Origin: Profundicola sp964553105
GTDB lineage: Bacteria; Bacteroidota; Bacteroidia; Flavobacteriales; Weeksellaceae
Reading direction: 5' to 3'
Assembly: GCA_964553105.1 (NCBI GenBank)
Contig: CAZKJO010000041.1
Location: 1-18,162 of the forward strand
Length of the DNA: 18,162 bases
Each line of letters begins with the position of its first letter. Position 1 is the first letter of the stretch. The position numbers and the translations under genes were made by a program. Positions 7,604-14,535 of the stretch are shown one piece after another. The notes under the pieces were generated by a model. It saw only the letters and a program-made list of their open reading frames with translations. It ran no database searches and was not told where the DNA came from.

Positions 7604-9286
7604 ATGAAGAAATATAATTTTGGATGGTCTTTGGCCGCAATCGCAGGATTAATGTTGCTAGGATTAACAAGTTGCGAGCAAGAAGACAGATTTGTAGGAT
7701 CTAATGTAGTAGGAGATGGAGCCGCGCAATTTCATAAAGCATATCTAGATTTAGTTGCTACTACTATAGCAACAGATACGTTAAGAGCAGACAGAACCGT
7801 TTTGCAAAATGCCAGTATTGGTGTTTATGATGAGCCTCTTCTAGGGAAAACAAAATCATATCTATATTCACAGGTTAGATTGGGCACAACCAATCCCGAG
7901 TTTGGGAATAATGCTGTTGTAGATTCTGTAGTGTTGTCGATTCCGGTTTTTACTCAAACAGAAGATACGCTTTCTAAAGAGCATTTTCATTTTAATACAA
8001 ATTATACTTTATCCAACACTGAAGATGGTGATTGTACCATTACAGATACGATCAGACAATATAAGACAAGATATTTGTTTAATATTGATTCTATCTATGG
8101 TAATAAGAGTGCTACAATGAATTTGCAAGTTCATAGGATTATGGAAGGTCTTAAGACTATTGATTCTGCAAGATATTCGAACCAATCTGTTCAGATTGGA
8201 GAGTTATTCGGTAGCAAACAAATTGATGCTAAGGCGTATAAAAGCTTTACTTCTCAATTTAGAAATGTAGGAACTGAAGCTGATAGTACCATTATTGCTC
8301 AAGATGCTAGCGCTGTGATTAATATGAAATTGGACGGAATGAAATCTTTTGTTCAAAACAATATTGTTAATCAAGAAGGTTCACCAAATTTGGGGGATCA
8401 AGTATCATTTATTAATAATGTTCTTCAAGGAATTAGAATTGGCGTGCAAGATGAAAATGGATTTATTTTAACCATTAATCCATCTTTCTTAAAACTGGTT
8501 GCATATATATCTGAGGATAATGAAAGCTTTGTTGATGAAAATAACAATGGAGTTCATGATCCAGAAGAGAACTGTGGTGCTATTATGACCAAAGCTCGTG
8601 TAAATAATAGTTTAGAATTTGTTATTGGTTCTAATTTAGCCATTAACAGTGGAAATCAATACTATAACGTGGTTCAGAGTAGAATAGAGAATAGCGCAGG
8701 TAGCGTGAGTTATAATCAACCTAACACAGCGGTCAACTTTGTAGAAGGTATGGGAGGAGCGAGAGTCAAAATCTCTTTAGATCCGCAACAGGTTGAAGCT
8801 ATTCGTGATTCTGTAAGAAATAACAATTGGGTGATTTCTGAAGCACACTTTAAAGTTTATCCTCATACGACAACGCAAGGAAATTTACCATTACCAGAAT
8901 ATTTATACGCATTTAATTTAACAAAGAATAAATTGATTGCAGATTATGGTGATATTGATGACGTAAATTCAGATAATATTCAAGTATTCCCTTATTTACA
9001 AATCAGTCGTCCCTATGACGAAGAAAAGAAATACTACTTGTTGCGCGTTACTGAATACTTCAAGAACATTGTCGAGAAAAATGCAGAAATAGATGATTTG
9101 GCGATTGAGATGGGAACTTATTTAGGTTTCTCAAATGCTGATTATTTCTATACACCTAAAAACGCCTTTTACTCTAATCGTGTATTCAATCCTTATAGAT
9201 TGGCGATCGTTGGTTCTAATCCAACTGCTGATTTAATGGATAAGAAACTTCAATTAGAGATTTATTACAACAAAAAAGAAAACTAA
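7604..9286 (+). CDS. DUF4270 family lipoprotein
   Basis: 560-residue exported lipoprotein. The N-terminus has two lysines, a hydrophobic core and the lipobox LTSC, with lipidated cysteine at C24. The acidic residues right after it (EQED) resemble the acidic signals that route Bacteroidota lipoproteins to the cell surface, so surface location is possible. The opening 'RFVGSNVVGDG' and 'LQNASIGVYDEPLLGKTKSYLYSQVRL' look like DUF4270 proteins, a Bacteroidota family with no settled function. Residues 311-322 (DENNNGVHDPEE) fit a canonical 12-residue EF-hand calcium loop, with D1, N3, N5, G6, D9 and E12. It lies 17 bases after the GT5-like gene and 22 before glmS, so all three are probably co-transcribed. 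The family call rests on overall resemblance and on context. Confidence 0.85.
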   Translation: MKKYNFGWSLAAIAGLMLLGLTSCEQEDRFVGSNVVGDGAAQFHKAYLDLVATTIATDTLRADRTVLQNASIGVYDEPLLGKTKSYLYSQVRLGTTNPEFGNNAVVDSVVLSIPVFTQTEDTLSKEHFHFNTNYTLSNTEDGDCTITDTIRQYKTRYLFNIDSIYGNKSATMNLQVHRIMEGLKTIDSARYSNQSVQIGELFGSKQIDAKAYKSFTSQFRNVGTEADSTIIAQDASAVINMKLDGMKSFVQNNIVNQEGSPNLGDQVSFINNVLQGIRIGVQDENGFILTINPSFLKLVAYISEDNESFVDENNNGVHDPEENCGAIMTKARVNNSLEFVIGSNLAINSGNQYYNVVQSRIENSAGSVSYNQPNTAVNFVEGMGGARVKISLDPQQVEAIRDSVRNNNWVISEAHFKVYPHTTTQGNLPLPEYLYAFNLTKNKLIADYGDIDDVNSDNIQVFPYLQISRPYDEEKKYYLLRVTEYFKNIVEKNAEIDDLAIEMGTYLGFSNADYFYTPKNAFYSNRVFNPYRLAIVGSNPTADLMDKKLQLEIYYNKKEN

Positions 9287-9308
9287 AAACCTAAAACTAA
9301 AATAATAT

Positions 9309-11153
9309 ATGTGTGGAATAGTAGGTTACATAGGGAGCAGAGAAGCTTACCCAATTATAATTAATGGATTAAAAAGACTAGAGTATCGAGGATATGATAG
9401 TGCTGGTTTCATTCTGAATTATTCAGAAGGAATGGAAGTGGTGAAGACCAAAGGTAAAGTTGCTGATTTAGAATCTAAATCAGAAGGAAAAAAACTAAGC
9501 GCTAATATTGGTGTTGGTCATACAAGATGGGCAACCCACGGAGAGCCAAACGATGTCAACTCACATCCACATGTGTCTACCAATGGTGAAATTGTATTGG
9601 TTCACAATGGTATTATTGAGAATTATGATTCAATTAAAACTAAATTAGTTGAATACGGTTTTACATTTCAGTCTGAAACAGATTCTGAGGTTTTAGTAAA
9701 CCTAATTGAATACTTCAAAACATCTGAAAATTTAAGTTTAGAAGATGCTGTTAGATATGCTCTAAACGAAGTGGTAGGAGCTTATGCTATTGCTGTATTA
9801 GATAATTCCAATACTGATGAGATTGTTGTTGGAAGATTAGGAAGTCCACTAGCTATTGGAATGGGAGATGATGAGTTTTTCATTGCATCTGATGCTTCAC
9901 CTTTCGTTGAGTTCACCAAAGAAGCTATCTATTTAGAAGATGGTGAAATGGCTACAATAACGCGTGGAAAAGGTGTTGAGGTTAGAAAAATTGTTGAGAA
10001 TGAAATAGTATCTCCTTCAATTCAAAAGCTACACTTAGACTTAGAGCAAATCGAAAAAGGTGGTTTTGAGCATTTCATGTTAAAAGAAATCTACGAGCAA
10101 CCTAAGTCCATCCACGATACCATGAGAGGTCGTCTTTTACCTGAAGAAGGTATTATCAAGATGGCAGGAATTTGGGATCACATGGAGAAATTCCGTAATG
10201 CTAAAAGAATTATTATCGTAGCTTGTGGTACTTCATGGCACGCTGGTTTGGTAGGTGAATATTTAATTGAAGAGTTTGCTCGTATACCAGTTGAGGTAGA
10301 GTATGCTTCTGAATTTAGATATAGAAACCCTATCATTAATAAAGATGATATCGTTATCGCAATTTCTCAATCAGGGGAGACAGCGGATACTTTAGCTGCC
10401 TTAAAATTAGCGAAAGCTAATGGTGCATTTATTTATGGTATCTGTAACGTTGTTGGATCTTCGATCGCTCGTTTAACCGATGCTGGTTCATTTACGCACG
10501 CGGGTCCAGAGATTGGTGTAGCTTCAACAAAAGCATTTACTTCTCAATTAACAATTCTTACTTTAATTGCTTTAAAACTAGGTAAACACAATGGTAACTT
10601 ATCGAATGAGAAATTCATGAGTCTATGTTATGAGTTAGAAAGTCTTCCAACGAAAGTTGAGAAAGCTTTAAAAACAGATGCGCTAGTTCAAGAGATTTCT
10701 AAAGTTTATAAGGATGCTAAAAATGCATTATACTTAGGTAGAGGATATAACTTCCCTACAGCTTTAGAGGGTGCATTGAAGTTGAAAGAGATTTCATATA
10801 TCCATGCCGAAGGATATCCAGCAGCAGAAATGAAACACGGTCCAATTGCTCTTATCGACGAAAATATGCCGGTAATTGTGATCGCTCCCAAGAAAGGTCA
10901 CTATGACAAGGTAGTATCTAACGTTCAGGAAATCAAAGCTAGAAAAGGTCAAATCATTGCCGTTGTAACAGAAGGTGATGAGCAAGTGAAAAACATTGCA
11001 GATCACGTGATCGAAATCCCTGATTGTTCAGAGGAATTCTCTCCAATCTTGGCGTCGATTCCATTACAATTATTGTCTTATCACATTGCTGTAATGCTAG
11101 ATCGTAACGTAGATCAACCAAGAAACTTGGCAAAATCTGTTACTGTAGAGTAA
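9309..11153 (+). CDS. glmS: glutamine--fructose-6-phosphate aminotransferase (isomerizing)
   Basis: Makes glucosamine-6-phosphate from fructose-6-phosphate and glutamine, the first committed step to UDP-GlcNAc for peptidoglycan and LPS. The 614-residue length is normal (E. coli 609). C2 is the N-terminal nucleophile of the glutaminase domain (MCGIVGYIG), with HTRWATHGEPN and HNGIIENYDS downstream. Two SIS sugar-isomerase domains follow: the first holds ACGTSWHAG (from about 305), SQSGETADT and STKAFTSQ; the second has LKLKEISYIHAEGYPAAEMKHGP, including the conserved Glu and His. The end, LAKSVTVE, holds the conserved C-terminal lysine. It is last in the operon and is followed by a strong terminator. 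No glmS ribozyme is expected or seen in the short 22-base upstream gap. Confidence 0.98.
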   Translation: MCGIVGYIGSREAYPIIINGLKRLEYRGYDSAGFILNYSEGMEVVKTKGKVADLESKSEGKKLSANIGVGHTRWATHGEPNDVNSHPHVSTNGEIVLVHNGIIENYDSIKTKLVEYGFTFQSETDSEVLVNLIEYFKTSENLSLEDAVRYALNEVVGAYAIAVLDNSNTDEIVVGRLGSPLAIGMGDDEFFIASDASPFVEFTKEAIYLEDGEMATITRGKGVEVRKIVENEIVSPSIQKLHLDLEQIEKGGFEHFMLKEIYEQPKSIHDTMRGRLLPEEGIIKMAGIWDHMEKFRNAKRIIIVACGTSWHAGLVGEYLIEEFARIPVEVEYASEFRYRNPIINKDDIVIAISQSGETADTLAALKLAKANGAFIYGICNVVGSSIARLTDAGSFTHAGPEIGVASTKAFTSQLTILTLIALKLGKHNGNLSNEKFMSLCYELESLPTKVEKALKTDALVQEISKVYKDAKNALYLGRGYNFPTALEGALKLKEISYIHAEGYPAAEMKHGPIALIDENMPVIVIAPKKGHYDKVVSNVQEIKARKGQIIAVVTEGDEQVKNIADHVIEIPDCSEEFSPILASIPLQLLSYHIAVMLDRNVDQPRNLAKSVTVE

Positions 11154-11174
11154 TCACGAAATTTAATTAATTAC

Positions 11175-11206
11175 AAAATCGCTTCTCAAAAGGAAGCGAT
11201 TTTTTT
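11175..11206 (+). terminator. rho-independent terminator after glmS
   Basis: AAAATCGCTTC (11175-11185) pairs perfectly with GAAGCGATTTT (11193-11203), with a 7-base loop that can close further by one T-G pair. Its T-run is 11200-11206. It starts 21 bases after the glmS stop and ends the GT5-like/DUF4270/glmS unit. Confidence 0.92.
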
Positions 11207-11297
11207 ATGTCTATATTTTAATGAAAACTAAATTAAAACCTTGGTTTCCTCTATTTTTATTAAATATCTATACCTAAATAGAATTAAATTATCAATT

Positions 11298-11335
11298 ACT
11301 TAAGAAACTAATTTAGTTTATAAAGTTTTTTAAGT
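11298..11335. promoter_or_regulatory. nested inverted repeats, candidate TetR operator
   Basis: A perfect 15-base palindrome AAACTAA-T-TTAGTTT lies at 11305-11319. An outer pair, ACTTAAGAAACT (11298-11309) and AGTTTTTTAAGT (11324-11335), is inverted with one mismatch. The half-site AAACT/AGTTT occurs three times. The element covers the -33 region and touches the -7 box of the tetR promoter. TetR-family repressors commonly bind such palindromes over their own promoters, so self-repression of the efflux operon is inferred. In AT-rich DNA some palindromes arise by chance. Confidence 0.5.
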
Positions 11336-11342
11336 ATCTTTG
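11312..11342 (+). promoter_or_regulatory. promoter of the tetR-tolC-MFP-RND operon
   Basis: TATCTTTG at 11335-11342 is an exact TAnnTTTG -7 match, 17 bases before the tetR ATG. At a 20-base spacing upstream the sequence is TTT (11312-11314) rather than TTG, a weak -33 box located inside the candidate operator. Confidence 0.65.
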
Positions 11343-11359
11343 CAGTCAAATTTAATAGA

Positions 11360-11974
11360 ATGACCAAAGAAATTATCGTTCAACATGCGGCAAAAACATT
11401 TTTGTCCAATGGCTACAAAACTGTAACCATGGACGAGGTGGCCTCAGATCTTGGTGTTTCTAAAAAGACTTTGTACGAAATATTCGGTAACAAGGAGGGC
11501 TTGATCCGTCTGAGTTTAGAGTTTCAATTTCAAGAATTACGAGAAGTTTTCGAGGAAGCTTTAAATCTAAATTTAGATGCCATCTCTGAGATGCACTTTA
11601 TTATGGATAAAATCCGTACGATGATTGGAACGCCTCAACATAAAAATGCGGTATATCAGCTACAGAAATATTATGCGAAAATTTATCGTAAAGTTTATGT
11701 AGAGCAAGTGGTTTTTATTCAAAAAGCGCTTGAAACGAATATCGAGAAAGGTCAAGATAGTGGTTTATACAGAAAAGATGTGAATGCATCTGATTTGGCC
11801 GAAATCTTGATTCAAGTTCAAAGTTTTTTAAGGAGTAATGAGAAAAGTATCAACGATACCGAGAAGATGGAATATTTATCAAATGTACATTTTAACTTAA
11901 TGTTGAGAGGCATGGTTACACCCGCAGGTATAGAAAAATTAACCCAACTAGATTTAGACACCTATGAAAAATAG
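11360..11974 (+). CDS. TetR/AcrR-family transcriptional regulator
   Basis: 204-residue DNA-binding protein with the TetR-type N-terminal domain. The helix-turn-helix spans about residues 23-42 (from TMDEVASDLGVSKKTLYEIF) and is followed by the family's GNKEGL turn. The rest is helical and variable, the usual ligand-binding and dimer domain. It is the first gene of the efflux operon; its last 11 bases overlap the start of the tolC-like gene, so the two are translationally linked. Together with the palindromes in its promoter this suggests a local repressor of the pump, released by a pump substrate. The ligand is unknown. Confidence 0.93.
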   Translation: MTKEIIVQHAAKTFLSNGYKTVTMDEVASDLGVSKKTLYEIFGNKEGLIRLSLEFQFQELREVFEEALNLNLDAISEMHFIMDKIRTMIGTPQHKNAVYQLQKYYAKIYRKVYVEQVVFIQKALETNIEKGQDSGLYRKDVNASDLAEILIQVQSFLRSNEKSINDTEKMEYLSNVHFNLMLRGMVTPAGIEKLTQLDLDTYEK

Positions 11975-13265
11975 ATTCATTATTATGCTCTCCATGTTGG
12001 GAGTATTTAGTTTTGCACAAGAGGAAATGAGATTCTCTTTAGAAGAAGCTATACAACACACCCTTAGCCATAATTTTGATATGCTCAAGGCTGATTTAGA
12101 GATTGAAAAGGCCGAAAGAAAAGTCTGGGAAACAACCGCAACAGGTTTACCGCATATCGATGGAGCTATCGATTATCAGAACAATATTCAGATGCAGAAG
12201 ATTTTCTTGATGGATACTGTTTTCCAAGCAGGACAGAAACAAAATATATCTCCTTCCATCCAAATTAATCAGTTAATTTTTAGTGGTTCTTATATTGTCG
12301 GATTACAATCTGCCAAGGCATATAAAGAAATTTCAGGCTTAGCTAAGGAGAAAACCAAAGCTCAGTTGACGGAAGCGGTAATTAACGCTTATGCCGCCGT
12401 GGCAATTGCCGATGAAAATTTAAATATTTTAGAGAATAACCTTAAGTCTTCGGAGAAAAACCTAAATGATATATCAGAAATCTTTAAAGCAGGTTTCGCC
12501 GAGGAACAAGATGTAGATCAATTAAATTATACTTTAAAACAATTAAAGGCATCTAAAAACTTTGCTCAGCGTCAACGTCAAAGTGCTTTGAATTCTTTAA
12601 AATTCATTATGGGTGTTGATCAAGATGCGCGTTTAGTTCTAACCAATAATTTAGATGATTTAATGGTGGATCACTTGGCTTTACTCAGAGATGACTTAAA
12701 GGCTGAAATAGATAAACATATTGATTATCAAATAGCTAATCATCAAGTTCTAACCAGTGAATTGCAAGTTAAATATCAGAAAACTATGGCTTTACCAAGT
12801 TTAAGTACTTATTTAAGTCATAGCGAAAACTGGTCGACCAACGAAGCGGCTTTGTTCAAGGATTTTGGGAATCACTTTGCTTCCACCATATGGGGAATCA
12901 AATTAAATGTTCCGATTTTTAGTTCATTTGAAAGAAGAGCTAAAACACAACAAGCTCAAATCGACTTAGAGATGGCAGAAGTGGATCGTAAGAAAACAGA
13001 GCAAAAGTTAATTCAAGATGTTAGAAATGCCGAAGTGGCTTATGATAACGCAATTGAATCATACTATACGTCAAAGGATTTAGTGGATTTATCGAGCAAA
13101 ATCTTAGAGAAAGAACAAATTAAATTCAATGAAGGAATTTCTTCTAGTATGGATTTAACCAACGCAGAAGAGCAATTATACAGAGCTCAAAATCAATATA
13201 TTCAAGCGGCTTTTGATGTAATGCAGTCTAAAACAGCTTTATACCAAGCATTAGGTCAATATTAA
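11964..13265 (+). CDS. TolC-family outer membrane efflux protein
   Basis: 433-residue outer-membrane channel subunit. It has a cleavable signal peptide (MKNRFIIMLSMLGVFSFA, likely cut before QEE), then 'MRFSLEEAIQHTLSHNFDMLKADLEIEKAERKVWE', the typical TolC/OEP opening. Long heptad-rich helices form the two structural repeats, the second including 'KKTEQKLIQDVRNAEVAYDNAIESYYTSK' and 'ISSSMDLTNAEEQLYRAQNQYIQAAFDVMQSKTALYQALGQY'. A trimer would form the exit duct of the tripartite pump encoded by the next two genes. It starts inside the end of tetR with an 11-base overlap. The ATG at 11964 is chosen because it gives a complete signal peptide. Confidence 0.94.
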   Translation: MKNRFIIMLSMLGVFSFAQEEMRFSLEEAIQHTLSHNFDMLKADLEIEKAERKVWETTATGLPHIDGAIDYQNNIQMQKIFLMDTVFQAGQKQNISPSIQINQLIFSGSYIVGLQSAKAYKEISGLAKEKTKAQLTEAVINAYAAVAIADENLNILENNLKSSEKNLNDISEIFKAGFAEEQDVDQLNYTLKQLKASKNFAQRQRQSALNSLKFIMGVDQDARLVLTNNLDDLMVDHLALLRDDLKAEIDKHIDYQIANHQVLTSELQVKYQKTMALPSLSTYLSHSENWSTNEAALFKDFGNHFASTIWGIKLNVPIFSSFERRAKTQQAQIDLEMAEVDRKKTEQKLIQDVRNAEVAYDNAIESYYTSKDLVDLSSKILEKEQIKFNEGISSSMDLTNAEEQLYRAQNQYIQAAFDVMQSKTALYQALGQY

Positions 13266-13293
13266 AATTAGAATAACAAGCAGATCAATTAAA

Positions 13294-14526
13294 ATGAAAA
13301 AAATATTATTTATACTCACCGGTGCTATCTTGTTCTCTTGCCAAAGCAAGCAAGAACAATCATTTCAAGATATCATTGAAAATGGAGATTTAGCACAAGT
13401 TAAAACCAAAAGAGATCAGTTAAGAGCCCAAGCCGATAGTTTGCAAAATTTGGTGGGCCTATTAAATGAAAGAGTGGCGGAGTTAGATCCTAAAGCAGCT
13501 AAATTGGTGAAGGACATTGTTTCTAAAGATACATTATATCATCATTTCATCAAGATACAAGCGAACATAGAAACAGAACAAGATGTTCAGGTGACGCCAG
13601 AATATGGTGGAGTGATTCGTTTATTGGTTAAAGAAGGAAATTTTGTTAGAAAAGGTCAGTTGATTGGTACCATTTCAGATGGTGGATTAAGTGATCAATT
13701 AAACCAAGCTAAAATTCAAGTAGATCAAGCGCGAGCTCAATTACAACAAGCGGAGATTCAAAGAGATTTAGCTAAAACTACTTTCGAAAGACAACAAAGT
13801 TTGTGGAATCAGAAAATTGGTTCAGAAATGCAGTTTTTACAAGCTAAAACCAATTACGAAACTTCTCAAAAACAAGTATTAGCAGCTAAGCAACAAGTAT
13901 CAGCGGCCCAAAAAGGAGTTTCTGGAACTCAAGCTCAATTAGCGAAAACGCGTTTGGTTGCTCCATTTAGCGGTAGAGTAGAACAAGTTATTACGCAAAG
14001 TGGACAGGCTGTTTCGCCAGGTACGCCAGTAATTAGATTGGTGAATCCAAACACAGTAAAAGCAGTTGCCAATGTTCCTGAGAATTATTTAGCTCAAATC
14101 CAAAAAGGAACTTTAGCTAAAATTGCCTTACCAGCCTTAGAGCGAACTTTTGATTCTCAAGTGAGTCTAATCAGTTCATCTATTAATCCAGGAAATAGAA
14201 CCTTTAGAGTAGAAGTTCCGATTCCAGATAAAGATGGTTTGGTGAAACCTAACTTAAATGCCGAGCTTCAATTAAATGATTATACATCTGAAAATGCGAT
14301 TGTATTACCACAAAGCGTTGTGAGAGAAGATAGCGAAGGTAAGTTTGTGTTTGTCATAGAGCAAATTCAAGGGAATGAAGGAATTGCTAAGAAAGTTTAT
14401 GTAGAAATTGGTCCAGAATCAAACGGACAAGTTGAGGTATTAAACGGAATTAAAGCAGGACAAATCATCATCACCGAAGGACCAGGCAAGTTGCAAGAAG
14501 GTGATAGAGTTCTTAGGTCTAAATAA
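13294..14526 (+). CDS. RND efflux periplasmic adaptor (membrane fusion protein), lipoprotein
   Basis: 410-residue HlyD/AcrA-like adaptor linking the RND pump to the TolC-like channel. The N-terminus is a lipoprotein signal with lipobox LFSC and C16 as the lipid anchor, followed by S-K rather than an acidic signal, consistent with the periplasmic side of a membrane. Residues about 30-70 form an extra predicted coiled coil before the core. The lipoyl half-motifs are GGVIRLLVKEGNFVRKGQ (from about 105) and VAPFSGRV (222-229), enclosing a long Gln/Ala-rich coiled-coil hairpin. Beta-barrel and membrane-proximal domains follow. It is 28 bases after the tolC-like gene and 9 before the RND gene. Pump substrate is not evident. 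Confidence 0.95.
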   Translation: MKKILFILTGAILFSCQSKQEQSFQDIIENGDLAQVKTKRDQLRAQADSLQNLVGLLNERVAELDPKAAKLVKDIVSKDTLYHHFIKIQANIETEQDVQVTPEYGGVIRLLVKEGNFVRKGQLIGTISDGGLSDQLNQAKIQVDQARAQLQQAEIQRDLAKTTFERQQSLWNQKIGSEMQFLQAKTNYETSQKQVLAAKQQVSAAQKGVSGTQAQLAKTRLVAPFSGRVEQVITQSGQAVSPGTPVIRLVNPNTVKAVANVPENYLAQIQKGTLAKIALPALERTFDSQVSLISSSINPGNRTFRVEVPIPDKDGLVKPNLNAELQLNDYTSENAIVLPQSVVREDSEGKFVFVIEQIQGNEGIAKKVYVEIGPESNGQVEVLNGIKAGQIIITEGPGKLQEGDRVLRSK

Positions 14527-14535
14527 TAAATAGCT

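Noticed and set aside
13700..13950. Gln/Ala-rich repetitive stretch in the adaptor as a tandem DNA repeat
   Set aside because: The pattern is the heptad periodicity of the coiled-coil hairpin; the DNA is not exactly repeated.
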